A DNA stretch of 64,000 nt from Pseudomonas izuensis (lineage in GTDB: Bacteria > Pseudomonadota > Gammaproteobacteria > Pseudomonadales > Pseudomonadaceae), in NCBI RefSeq assembly GCF_009861505.1, contig NZ_WTFT01000006.1:62001-126000 (forward strand), given 5' to 3'. The stretch's first letter is position 1. Every line of letters begins with the position of its first letter. This document shows, one piece after another, positions 24,421 to 33,115 of the stretch. Position numbers and translations under genes: made by a program. Below the pieces are notes generated by a model. That model made no database searches, was not told the DNA's origin, and was given only the letters and a program-made list of their open reading frames with translations.

Positions 24421-24597
24421 TCATATAGGAATAGCCCTCCATATCAATACAAGTGCGGCTGCCAGCAAAAACGCTACAGGAATAGGCAGGATTGCTTGTA
24501 CAGGCGTCAAACTCTTGCCTGTTCGTTGAGTGAACACCCTCACTGCCCCAACAACAATCACCAACCCCACAATTAGCGCCCATCCAAAATCACTCAT
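24421..24597 (-). CDS. 58-aa two-span membrane protein in a secretion remnant
   Basis: ATG at 24597 to TGA at 24421-24423, with AGGT about 9 nt upstream. The product begins MSDFGWALIVGLVIVVGAV (first membrane helix), has a short basic hairpin (RVFTQRTGKSLTP) and a second helix (IPVAFLLAAALVLIWRAI). Both helices and the positive-inside loop are clean, so it looks like a real protein despite the decayed neighbours. It lies between the CvaA-like and TolC-like remnants, the place where bacteriocin loci often keep a small membrane immunity or accessory gene. The immunity idea is inference only. Confidence 0.5.
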   Translation of the reverse strand: MSDFGWALIVGLVIVVGAVRVFTQRTGKSLTPVQAILPIPVAFLLAAALVLIWRAIPI

Positions 24598-24626
24598 GAT
24601 ACATACCTGACTTTTCGTTTGTGCCT

Positions 24627-25010
24627 ACTTAAACAGCAACTCGCGCTGATTCAATTGCTCGGAAGTGAGTTTCTGGGTCCCCCCTCCAGACTGTTGCGTT
24701 CCGCGGAAAGAGTGAACAGCGGTTGACCTTTGACAACCTTTTCACCCTCGCGGATGGCAACATCTCGGACGATGCCGCTGCCCGATGCTGTCAGCCTGAG
24801 CATGCCTTGCAATGGCATCAGCAAGCCCTTGGGAGTGGCTTTGCGCGTGTACGTGCCGAAGTACGCCAGGGCGATCACTGCGAACACCAACGCCAAACCT
24901 GGCCCGGCGACCAGCGTGCAACGCAGTGGCTGATGAATCAGCACACTTCCAAACTGCTTTCCTGAGCCTGTCGCCCAAACCTCCTGGCGAAAAAAACTTG
25001 GTCTTTCCAT
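24627..25010 (-). pseudogene. N-terminal fragment of a CvaA/HlyD-type secretion adaptor
   Basis: Begins ERPSFFRQEVWATGSGKQFG with one membrane helix (LALVFAVIALAYFGTY), then TRKATPKGLLMPLQGMLRL and the first lipoyl half, VAIREGEKVVKGQPLFTLSAERNS. Adaptors of the colicin V exporter family are about 420 aa. Here a run of Gs near 24683 shifts the frame (before it: LEGG; next frame: GTQKLTSEQLNQRELLFK), and TAG at 24627-24629 then ends it. The coiled-coil and C-terminal parts, and the ABC exporter, are gone. Confidence 0.78.
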
Positions 25011-25160
25011 GACTTATTTTCAGCTGCTACTGAGAGGAGCGGATTTATATCCTTACAAAGCGTCGAATCATAGTGATTTGTAATTACGTTATTTGCTAAA
25101 TATTGCGTTGTGAAACGGCGCCTTGCATATGAGAATCGAGGACTCTATAGATCTCGGAAA

Positions 25161-25742
25161 TCACCTGCATCGTTGCGTCTTCGATCGCTCCTTCATTACG
25201 GCATAAACCCAGCCGTTATCTGCAATCGCTCCCTCGAACGCCTTGGTACAAGCGACATGTTCTTCCAGCTTATGGATCACAGTACTGCTCAGCCCACGGC
25301 GTCGTGCCGCTGCCCTCGCCCATGAAATATCAGGGGCGGTAACAACCCCGACATGCAGGTCTGGCACTCGCACGTTTCGATTAATGTTCAACTGGAGAAT
25401 CTCTGCAAACGGGACTATCCGGCGAAATGCGGCTTCAGACGGGTACCAGCGATCGATCAAGATGATGCTGCCTGGTGGCTGTTTAGCCAGGACATGCTGG
25501 GAAATCCAGGTACGGCTATCAGCAAAGCGCTCACAAACCTCCAACTCCAAATCCCGGGTGGGATTTCTGACGAGTTTGTTAACGAGGGTCATTGTTTCGC
25601 CCCTATAGGGATCGCTTTTCTTCTCGCAAAGTCGGATCACCTTTTTGTTGTCTGCCCTCAATACTTTAGTAACGGCCTCCAACAGTGTGGTTTTTCCGGC
25701 ACCCTTGGGCCCATCTAGAGAAACAAACAGCGGACGATTCAT
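25161..25742 (-). CDS. Thymidylate-kinase-like P-loop NMP kinase
   Basis: 193 aa. The Walker A/P-loop GPKGAGKTT lies at residues 10-18 (context FVSLDGPKGAGKTTLLEAV). A DRW-type motif (ILIDRWYPSEAAFRR) follows in the substrate-binding region, and an Arg-rich lid is seen (ARAAARRRGLSS). These are features of thymidylate/deoxynucleotide kinases. Sequence outside the motifs is divergent, and the host's own tmk would be next to holB, which is absent here, so this is an accessory paralogue. It could phosphorylate a modified or defence-related nucleotide. Upstream ribosome site is weak. Confidence 0.65.
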   Translation of the reverse strand: MNRPLFVSLDGPKGAGKTTLLEAVTKVLRADNKKVIRLCEKKSDPYRGETMTLVNKLVRNPTRDLELEVCERFADSRTWISQHVLAKQPPGSIILIDRWYPSEAAFRRIVPFAEILQLNINRNVRVPDLHVGVVTAPDISWARAAARRRGLSSTVIHKLEEHVACTKAFEGAIADNGWVYAVMKERSKTQRCR

Positions 25743-25962
25743 TTTTCACATAACGATTAATATTCGGTTTTTTTGCCCGGTTCGTTCGCTGGGACCGCTT
25801 GTGGCGACTACGCGAATCGTGTGGGGGGCTTATGAACAGACAATGATGAAGACTCTAACCTGGTTTCTGGCTAAAGGGTTTCAAAATCAGGGTAACAGGC
25901 GCTAATGAACATCGGGGCCTCAGTGGCCCGAAGGCGCAGCCAAGAAACGCCTCCGAGACCGA

Positions 25963-26178
25963 TCACGCGAGCTTTATGGCACCGCCTTGGATATCGTCGC
26001 GCGCCATTCGCAAATCATTGGCGTCCTGGTTGAGCCTGTGAATCATGTTGAGCAACCGTTGACGAAGCACCTCGTCCTGGAGCTGTTCTGCTGCGCGCAT
26101 CACATCGAGCGCCGCTCTCTCATTGTTAGTGGCGACTGAGTCGAGCAGTTTGCGAATGTTTCTTGATGGCCGATTCAT
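25963..26178 (-). CDS. Small helical hypothetical protein (71 aa)
   Basis: ATG 26178 is preferred over GTG 26184 because GGAGG lies 5-6 nt before it. The protein is all helix: SRNIRKLLDSVATNNERAAL, then a charged amphipathic stretch and a hydrophilic end. No motif recognised; possibly a small regulatory or chaperone-like protein. Confidence 0.55.
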   Translation of the reverse strand: MNRPSRNIRKLLDSVATNNERAALDVMRAAEQLQDEVLRQRLLNMIHRLNQDANDLRMARDDIQGGAIKLA

Positions 26179-26315
26179 CTCCACCTCCCCTGGATTTCAG
26201 TGACGCGAATCATATGGCTGGAATGTTTCGTCCGTGTTTCAGCCGCAAAAACTGATGTTGATTCACAGGCTGAAGCTGATGAGAGGCTGAAGCAGCACCT
26301 CTCACCACTCAAGTA

Positions 26316-27701
26316 TTATTCGGCCATTTGCAACTCTGGCAACTTCACCTTGAACATTCTGGTAAGGCACATCAGGCATATGATCCCAACAGCCATCCAG
26401 GTCAAGCCGATCAAGAATGACATGTGTGACAGGCTTGTCCAAAGCCATAGAGTCGAGAGAAATCCTAGCGCTGGAATAAATCCATAGAGCAGATAGTTTT
26501 TAGGGCCTACTTTGTTTTCATCGATCAAATAGTGCTTGATCACTGCCAGGTTGACCGCAGAAAACGCAAATAAGGCACCGAAGCTAATCATGTTTGCAAC
26601 GGCATCCAGTGTGATGAACAACGCAATCAGCGATAGAGCGCTGACAACAATGATCGCTGCCGCTGGAACTCGCTTTTTGGTATGCAGGACGCCAAAGACT
26701 CGAGGTAGCGCTCCATCTCTGCCCATGGCGAAAAGCACCCGGGAAACGCTAGCTTGAGAAACCATTGCAGAGGCAAAACAGCCCGCGACATAGGTAGCAG
26801 TAAACGCTGTCACCAGCATTTCACCACCTGCGCGACGCATGACATCGACGGACGCTGAATCTGCATCTACAAAAGTTTTCCACTCAGGGAAAATCAGATG
26901 TGCAAAATACGACACAACCAGGAACAAAACGCCTCCGATCAATGTTACGGCCATAATCGCTACCGGGATGCGGAAGCGAGGGTTTCGAGTTTCTTCAGCC
27001 ATCGTTGATACAGCGTCAAAGCCAAGAAAAGAAAGACATAGAACAGCCGCGCCAGAAAAAACAAGCGGCAAACTAAATTCAGAGTTGTGGAACGGAAGCA
27101 TCAAAGACACCTCGCTCGCCTGGCCACTAAGTTTACTTACGGAAAGCGCTACGAAAACAACGATGAACACCAACTGCGCAACAACAAGAACGAGATTTAC
27201 GCGATTAACAGATTCTATTCCGACAAGATTTAGTCCGGTGACCAGCACAATAGAGCCCAAAGCCCACACTGCAGCGGGAACGGCTGGAAAATACTCTGAC
27301 ATGTAAATCCCAATGAGCAGGTAGCTTAACAAAGGGAGAAAAATATAATCGAGTAATAGAGTCCAGCCTGCAATGAACCCAAAATGAGCACCAAATGCCT
27401 TTCGAGTGTAAGTGTAAACCGAACCTGAATACGGGTGAGCTTGAACCATTCTGCCGTAACTGTATGCGGTCAACAGCATAGCGACTAACGTGAACAAATA
27501 CGCAGTGGGCATGTTGCCCTTGGTCATTTGCGTGACAAGTCCATAGGTTGTAAATACAGCAAGGGGAACCATGTATGCCAATCCGAAAAGCACCAGTGCG
27601 GGTATGCCCAAGGACTTTCTGAATGTTGCGGAAGAGCCGGAGTATTCTGTTTTCTCGCCAGCATGGCCAGAAGAGTCGGGTACGCTTATTTTTGTAGTCA
27701 T
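26316..27701 (-). CDS. APC-family amine/amino-acid permease (PuuP-like)
   Basis: 461 aa with about twelve membrane helices. It opens with a short polar tail then SLGIPALVLFGLAYMVPLAV, the first helix of the YcaM/PuuP branch of the APC superfamily, and has the conserved GSVYTYTRKAFGAHFGFIAG stretch. It probably imports an amine or amino acid by proton symport. It is the last gene of a minus-strand operon (aldehyde dehydrogenase, LuxR regulator, aminotransferase, permease), 266 bp after the aminotransferase, with a GAGCGTCGAC hairpin in that gap. Putrescine or a related amine is the best substrate guess. Confidence 0.85.
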   Translation of the reverse strand: MTTKISVPDSSGHAGEKTEYSGSSATFRKSLGIPALVLFGLAYMVPLAVFTTYGLVTQMTKGNMPTAYLFTLVAMLLTAYSYGRMVQAHPYSGSVYTYTRKAFGAHFGFIAGWTLLLDYIFLPLLSYLLIGIYMSEYFPAVPAAVWALGSIVLVTGLNLVGIESVNRVNLVLVVAQLVFIVVFVALSVSKLSGQASEVSLMLPFHNSEFSLPLVFSGAAVLCLSFLGFDAVSTMAEETRNPRFRIPVAIMAVTLIGGVLFLVVSYFAHLIFPEWKTFVDADSASVDVMRRAGGEMLVTAFTATYVAGCFASAMVSQASVSRVLFAMGRDGALPRVFGVLHTKKRVPAAAIIVVSALSLIALFITLDAVANMISFGALFAFSAVNLAVIKHYLIDENKVGPKNYLLYGFIPALGFLSTLWLWTSLSHMSFLIGLTWMAVGIICLMCLTRMFKVKLPELQMAE

Positions 27702-27923
27702 TGCGAACTCCTAAATCATGAGAGTACTTTATTGCCTGTTATTCAGGCTGAAAGGAAACGCGTCGCCGAATATCTCCGGCGACTGAAAAAATCAAGATTC
27801 ACTCAAAAGGCGATTTCAACCTTCAGAATAAAATTCTATCTCTGCCCTCCCCGCTGGCAGCGCGCACGTAACCGATGCCGTCACGAACGACTCCAGCGAA
27901 AGGCAAATGTATGGGGGGAGAGA

Positions 27924-27952
27924 GAGCGTCGACGAAAAGTTTGTCGACGCTC
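27924..27952 (-). promoter_or_regulatory. Intercistronic hairpin between aminotransferase and permease
   Basis: GAGCGTCGAC and GTCGACGCTC form a perfect 10-bp stem with a 9-nt loop just after the aminotransferase stop. No U-tract follows on the minus strand, so RNA stabilisation or partial termination is more likely than full termination. Confidence 0.5.
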
Positions 27953-27967
27953 CGGGCCTTGGAATGT

Positions 27968-29350
27968 TTAAAGCCGGCCGATGAGTTTCGCGGTGCGATC
28001 TACAGCCTTGCGGGTTTTATCAACCAACTCGTCAATTTCCGTGTGCCCTGCTACCAGCGCCGGGGCCATAATCATGCGGCCCAGTGTCGAGCGGATAATA
28101 ACGCCCTCTTCGAACCCGAAAGTACGGCACTGCCAGGCAAGATCATTCTCATTTTCAAAGCGTTTGCGAGTGTTTTTATCATCAACGAACTGCAGCGCAG
28201 CAACCAGACCGGTTCCTTGAATATCACCAATCAAAGGATGGTCACCAAAGGCTTCACGCAGGCATTTTTGCAAATAGGGCCCTGAATCATTCTTCACCCG
28301 AGTGACAATGCCTTCATCACGCAACGCCTTCAGGTTCGCCACCGCGACCGCGGCTGCAACAGGGTGACCGGAGTAGGTCAGGCCGTGTGCGAACACTCCG
28401 CCCTGCTCTACCAACGCTTCTGCGATGCGCTTCGACAGTACAAGCCCACCCATGGGTACATAACCACTGGTCAGGCCTTTGGCGATCGACAGCGTATCGG
28501 GTTCAAATCCGAAGTACTCGTGAGCGAACCATTCACCGGTACGCCCGAAACCTCCGATCACTTCGTCCGCGCAAAGCAGGACGTCGTATTGACGGCAGAT
28601 CCGCTGGATTTCCGGCCAGTAGCTTTCAGGCGGGAAGATCATGCCGCCGGCGCCCTGGAACGGCTCTGCGATGAACCCTGCGACATTCTCGGCGCCCAGT
28701 TCCAGGATTTTTTCTTCAAGTTGAAGCGCGCATTTACGACCGAATTCAGCCGGTGTAAGGTCGCCGCCCTGTGCATACCAGTACGGCTCATCAATGTGCG
28801 CGATGTCCGGGATCATGCCACCCATTTCATGCATGAACTTCATACCGCCGAGCGCAGTGGCCGCCAGCGTCGAGCCGTGGTAACCGTTCCAGCGACCGAT
28901 CATGATTTTCTTCTCAGGCTTGCCGACAACTTGCCAGTAGCGGCGCACGGTGCGGATCAACACCTCGTTTGCTTCTGAGCCTGAGTTTGTATAAATCGCG
29001 TGGCTGTAGTGCTTGGGCAGCAGGCTGAACAGCAGTTCGGACAGTTCGATAACGGCCGGGTGCGTAGTATGGAAAAACATATTGTAGTAAGCCAGTTGGT
29101 TCATCTGCGCACTGGCTGCCGCAGTGAGGTCAGTACGACCGTAACCCAACTGGGTGCACCATAGACCCGACATACCATCAAGATAGCGATTACCATCATT
29201 GTCCCAGAGGTAGAGGCCCTCACCTCGCACCATCACTCGTGGCCCTTCCGCATTCAACGCTTTTTGATCAAGGAAAGCATGAATGTGATGTGCCGCGTCC
29301 GAGGCCTGGTAATCTTCAGTCGCCCGACCTGGCTTGAATGGTAAATTCAT
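27968..29350 (-). CDS. Class III aminotransferase (SpuC-like, diamine or omega-amino acid:pyruvate)
   Basis: 460 aa from ATG 29350 (AAGGTGA 5 nt upstream). PLP fold type I: YTNSGSEANEVLIRTVRRYW (cofactor phosphate site), GRWNGYHGSTLAATALGG, LCADEVIGGFGRTGEWFAHE, and the Schiff-base lysine in SIAKGLTSGYVPMGG. It closely resembles SpuC, which transfers the amino group of putrescine to pyruvate to give 4-aminobutanal for the downstream aldehyde dehydrogenase. It sits directly behind the LuxR gene (stop and start adjacent), in the same operon. Confidence 0.85.
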   Translation of the reverse strand: MNLPFKPGRATEDYQASDAAHHIHAFLDQKALNAEGPRVMVRGEGLYLWDNDGNRYLDGMSGLWCTQLGYGRTDLTAAASAQMNQLAYYNMFFHTTHPAVIELSELLFSLLPKHYSHAIYTNSGSEANEVLIRTVRRYWQVVGKPEKKIMIGRWNGYHGSTLAATALGGMKFMHEMGGMIPDIAHIDEPYWYAQGGDLTPAEFGRKCALQLEEKILELGAENVAGFIAEPFQGAGGMIFPPESYWPEIQRICRQYDVLLCADEVIGGFGRTGEWFAHEYFGFEPDTLSIAKGLTSGYVPMGGLVLSKRIAEALVEQGGVFAHGLTYSGHPVAAAVAVANLKALRDEGIVTRVKNDSGPYLQKCLREAFGDHPLIGDIQGTGLVAALQFVDDKNTRKRFENENDLAWQCRTFGFEEGVIIRSTLGRMIMAPALVAGHTEIDELVDKTRKAVDRTAKLIGRL

Positions 29351-29351
29351 T

Positions 29352-30350
29352 TCAATCACCTTCTTGTTTTTGGATTGATGGCGGGGACGGATTGTTGTCT
29401 GCACCCCTATAGTTTTCTAACGGATCCTTGAAAAAAACATCCTGAGCTTGCGCGAGAGAATGGATAAACAAGGAAAATAATTCCGATTGCGAGGCAATAT
29501 TCAGCTTGCTATACGCATGTTTACGATGAGTTTTAACGGTATCCTCAGATATGGCTAAACGCTCGGCAAGGGAGCGGGTTGAATGCCCTTTCAATATCAG
29601 TTGAGCAATTTTGCATTCGCGCTGAGACAGAACCGAGCTGCCGAAATTGTTTAACGCAGTATGTATTTTTCGGGCAAATTGATTTTCAAACATACCATTA
29701 AACGTATCGGCACCTAACCCTTCCCAATGTTTACTGAGCACCGCCAGCACCCAAGGACTTATCATCTTGAACTGTTGCAGTTGTTGCTCGTTTAATTTGC
29801 TGGCACTGGCCAGGGATACCGCAATTGTATAGCCAGGCGAAATTTGAAGAATGTAATTAAGCTCATCCTCAATATGGGCATGCTGATAAAAGGCCACATA
29901 GTACTCACTTCGCTCAAAGTGGTCGGGAGCAACATCCGCCAGGTGATAACAACCTGAACCGACACTCTCGACAGAAACACTGTAAAACGGATCAAGCAAA
30001 TAAAAGCCCGAGAGATATTGTTTTACGTTTCCTTCCGGTAACCACGGCCCCTCGTCGTCGCGTTCAAACAAGGCCTTGGGCAGACCGTCATGCGGATAGA
30101 GGTAAACCGTCGTAGCCTGGAGTGGCGCAAGTATGCTGAAGGCTCTAACTAGCGTACTCACAAAATCAGGTCGACCAACAGCAGTAACCACTTTTGCCAT
30201 CTGTTGATACCACTGCACTGATGCAAGTTGTTCACTGTCCACCACACGCCACCTGTGCTTGTAGGCGCCTCGGAATTCCTTTCCCGAGGCGTCCGAATGT
30301 ATCGCTTGCTTGTTGTGATTATCCCACGGGCAATACGTAACCGATATCAC
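29352..30350 (-). CDS. LuxR-family transcriptional regulator embedded in amine operon
   Basis: Up to 332 aa; start uncertain. GTG 30350 has no spaced ribosome site, and GTG codons at 30245/30242 follow AGGTGG and are likelier. The N-terminal 200 residues are an autoinducer-like/GAF-type sensing domain (TTVYLYPHDGLPKALFERDD; LSGFYLLDPFYSVSVE). The C-terminus is a GerE-type HTH: LSQRECKIAQLILKGHSTRS, then AISEDTVKTHRKHAYSKLNI. It is one of the non-quorum, metabolite-responsive LuxR proteins common in Pseudomonas catabolic operons and probably activates this operon when its amine is present. Confidence 0.85.
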   Translation of the reverse strand: MISVTYCPWDNHNKQAIHSDASGKEFRGAYKHRWRVVDSEQLASVQWYQQMAKVVTAVGRPDFVSTLVRAFSILAPLQATTVYLYPHDGLPKALFERDDEGPWLPEGNVKQYLSGFYLLDPFYSVSVESVGSGCYHLADVAPDHFERSEYYVAFYQHAHIEDELNYILQISPGYTIAVSLASASKLNEQQLQQFKMISPWVLAVLSKHWEGLGADTFNGMFENQFARKIHTALNNFGSSVLSQRECKIAQLILKGHSTRSLAERLAISEDTVKTHRKHAYSKLNIASQSELFSLFIHSLAQAQDVFFKDPLENYRGADNNPSPPSIQKQEGD

Positions 30351-30405
30351 CCTATAGTGGGAATTAGCGCACCCTGACAGCCGATTATTATCAGCCCTCT
30401 CAGGA

Positions 30406-31908
30406 TCAACGTAGCTGGAACCAGGTCGTTTTCAGCTGGGTATATTTGTCAAAAGAATGAAGAGACAAGTCCCGCCCAAAACCCGACTGCTTACCGCCGC
30501 CAAAAGGCACGCTGACGTCAAGCGCATCCACTGTGTTTACTGAAACAGTGCCCACGTTAAGCGCTCGAGCTACACGGTGAGCTCGATTGAGATCATCACT
30601 CCAGACAGACGCGGCCAGTCCATAGAGGCTGTCGTTAGCCATCGCAAGTGCCTGTTCCTCAGTGTCAAATGCCGTGACGGCCAACACCGGCCCGAAGACC
30701 TCGTCTCTACTCAGCGCCATGTCTTGCTGAACATCCGCAAAGATGGTGGGTTCGATGAAGTTGTTTGAACCATTGAAGGTCAGGCGATTGCCCCCGCACA
30801 CAAGCCGGGCTCCTTGCGACGAAGCCTGCTCGATTGCAGACGAGATTCGATCCGCTTGCTGAGTGTCTACGATCGCCCCTGCACGACTTGCCGGATTCAG
30901 AGGATCGCCCGGCATCCATTGGCTTGCCTTGGCGATCAAGCGTTCCATGAACTCGTCTTGAATCGAGCGTTGTACATAGAGACGGGAGTTAGCGGAACAG
31001 ACCTCACCCTGATTGAAGAAGATGCCGAAGGCAGCCTTTTCAGCGGCCAGGTCAAGGTCTTGGCAATCCTCAAATACCAGGCTTGGGCTTTTTCCGCCGC
31101 ACTCCAGCCACACCTGCTTGAGGTTCGACTGTGCGGAATACTGCATGAAATATTTGCCCACCTGAGTGGAGCCGGTGAACACAAGGCAGTCCACATCAGG
31201 GTGCAGACCCAACGCCCGGCCAGCGACCTCCCCCAAGCCAGGAACCACATTGAAGACGCCGTCAGGAATGCCCGCTTCCTGAGCCAACTCGGCCAACCTC
31301 AAAGCGGTAGCCGGGGATTGCTCGGCAGGCTTGAGCACCACGCTGTTCCCTGCAGCCAAAGCGGGCGCCAGTTTCCAGGCAGCCATATCCAAAGGGAAGT
31401 TCCAAGGGACGACCGCGGCGACCACGCCGAGTGCTTCCCGGGTGACGGTTGCCAAGGCAGATCTCGCGGTTGGCGCGACTTGGTCATAGATCTTGTCTAC
31501 AGCCTCACCGTACCAGGCGAATACGTTTGCCGCGCCAGGCACGTCAATGTTGTAGGCGTCCATCACCGGCTTGCCCATGTTGAGTGATTCAAGCAGCGCG
31601 AGTTCTTCGCGATGGGCCAGCAACAGCTCGGCCAGGCGCAGCAGGACTTTCTTGCGTTCAGCTGGAGCCATACGAACCCATGGCCCTTGGTTGAAAGAAC
31701 GCCGCGCGGCCCTTACTGCCAGGTCAACCTCGACATCGCCGCAGGCAGATATATTCGCAAGAAGTTTATTAGTCGCGGGGTTTATGGAATTGAAACTTGC
31801 CCCGGATTGAGCTGCGACCCAGCGACCGTCAATCCAGGCCTTGTCGGCAAAATTCTGTTTGGCAGCCCGCTGCTGCCAGTAGCTAAAGTCGTGCACGCTC
31901 TGCTCCAT
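30406..31908 (-). CDS. NAD(P)+-dependent aldehyde dehydrogenase (PuuC/KauB-like)
   Basis: 500 aa, full length. It begins like PuuC (residues FSYWQQRA). Cofactor-site PWNFPLDMAAWKLAPALAAG, catalytic Glu in LECGGKS and catalytic Cys in NQGEVCSANSRLY are all present, and the C-terminus closes PFGGGKQSGFGRDLSLHSF. PuuC/KauB enzymes oxidise 4-aminobutanal, 3-aminopropanal or gamma-glutamyl derivatives to the acids. It is the first gene of the operon, so it is transcribed most strongly with the regulator just behind it (56 bp). Confidence 0.88.
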   Translation of the reverse strand: MEQSVHDFSYWQQRAAKQNFADKAWIDGRWVAAQSGASFNSINPATNKLLANISACGDVEVDLAVRAARRSFNQGPWVRMAPAERKKVLLRLAELLLAHREELALLESLNMGKPVMDAYNIDVPGAANVFAWYGEAVDKIYDQVAPTARSALATVTREALGVVAAVVPWNFPLDMAAWKLAPALAAGNSVVLKPAEQSPATALRLAELAQEAGIPDGVFNVVPGLGEVAGRALGLHPDVDCLVFTGSTQVGKYFMQYSAQSNLKQVWLECGGKSPSLVFEDCQDLDLAAEKAAFGIFFNQGEVCSANSRLYVQRSIQDEFMERLIAKASQWMPGDPLNPASRAGAIVDTQQADRISSAIEQASSQGARLVCGGNRLTFNGSNNFIEPTIFADVQQDMALSRDEVFGPVLAVTAFDTEEQALAMANDSLYGLAASVWSDDLNRAHRVARALNVGTVSVNTVDALDVSVPFGGGKQSGFGRDLSLHSFDKYTQLKTTWFQLR

Positions 31909-32175
31909 GATTTGTTATGAGTCAAGATCATGATGTTGCGGCACTCGGCGATTTAGGAAAACGAGCAAAAATATGGCTTATCAGAACAAAAAAACTAATC
32001 AGGTATCTACCAGCTCGACCGCGTCCATAGTCGACAATGAATATTGAATTCACATATATAAGCGCTTCTACGCAGCCAAAACTTTAGCCAGAAGAAAAAA
32101 ATAACCTTTTCAAACTCTACCGGTGACAGCTGATTGTTGAAACTATGACGTCGTGTGATGTGACGCAGTTTGAGC

Positions 32176-32207
32176 AGCAAAACAAAAGGCCCGGTCCGTC
32201 AGGCCTT
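32176..32207 (-). terminator. Intrinsic terminator after the MBL-fold gene
   Basis: On the minus strand AAGGCC and GGCCTT (32202-32207 and 32186-32191) form a stem overlapping the stop codon, followed by TTTTGTTTTGC. It ends the long catabolic transcript. Confidence 0.6.
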
Positions 32208-33105
32208 ATGCTTCCTGATGAATGAAGTGCCCAGCATGATCGTAGGAAACGTAACGTGATTGGCGGTTACGCATGACCCTCACTAGCGCATGCTGCGGAT
32301 CCCGGGGCAAGAACAGGCGCCCTCGGTTGGATACCAGATAATCCAGAATCCGTTCCTTTTCGCCAATCAGGCTTTCAGGATTACGGTCATACCCGCTGGT
32401 GACCGTCAGGTCGAGCCAATGGCTGGTGGGAATCAGGTCACCGGCAAACAGCATTGGCCCGCCTGGCATGGCGATCTCCGGCAACAATTGCCCGCGGGTA
32501 TAGCCATCGCTCAGGTGCAGATGCCATCCACTGCCGAGTTGGGGACTCGTGCCCTCCTCGACCAGTTCAAGGCGCCCGCCGAATTCCAGTTGGCGCAAAA
32601 TCCAGGGTATGAATCGGCTGCGTTCATGGGGATGTGGATGCAGGGCCCGCCGCCAATGCTCGGCACCTGTGAGGTAACGGGCACGAGGGAACAGCACGCG
32701 AAGCAGTTGGCCCGCGTCTATGACCCGGCATTGCTGCGGTGATGGGCTGGCATGCAAATGGGTAAGCAGGACCAGATCGATATCGTTTTCGCCCAGGCCA
32801 AGCCTGCCCAGACTGTTCAGAAGACCGCTCTGCCTGGGTTGCCAGTTGCAGGTGCGCGGCAGAGGCGCCAACAACAACTCACTCCCTGCCAGTACCAGAA
32901 TATTGCGGCCGGGTTCCTGGACCAGCAGAGCGCGGGACGGCAGTTCCACCAGGTGCTCATGATCGGGAGCCATCCACTGTTCCCAGATCCGGCGTGGTGT
33001 ACTGCCAAACAGCACACCTCCATCGAGCTTGCGCGGTGCGCCGTTGAGGCTGGTCAGTCGGCGCGGCACGGCGGGAGCGCGGTAGTAGCTGCAATTCAAT
33101 GACAA
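32206..33105 (-). CDS. Degenerate metallo-beta-lactamase-fold protein
   Basis: About 299 aa from TTG 33105 (AGGGGC upstream); the frame extends to 33147 inside the MFS gene. The MBL fold is recognisable: LVLLTHLHASPSPQQC where active members have HxHxDH, SDGYTRGQ where they have a GHTPGH-like loop, and FAGDLIPTSHW with the retained bridging Asp. The Asp and fourth His of the first motif are Ser and Pro, and the later His is Gln, so two-metal hydrolysis is unlikely. It ends the operon after the MFS gene, overlapping it slightly or starting right at its stop. A thioester or lactone-binding role is possible. Confidence 0.65.
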   Translation of the reverse strand: MSLNCSYYRAPAVPRRLTSLNGAPRKLDGGVLFGSTPRRIWEQWMAPDHEHLVELPSRALLVQEPGRNILVLAGSELLLAPLPRTCNWQPRQSGLLNSLGRLGLGENDIDLVLLTHLHASPSPQQCRVIDAGQLLRVLFPRARYLTGAEHWRRALHPHPHERSRFIPWILRQLEFGGRLELVEEGTSPQLGSGWHLHLSDGYTRGQLLPEIAMPGGPMLFAGDLIPTSHWLDLTVTSGYDRNPESLIGEKERILDYLVSNRGRLFLPRDPQHALVRVMRNRQSRYVSYDHAGHFIHQEA

Positions 33106-33115
33106 AACGAAGCCC

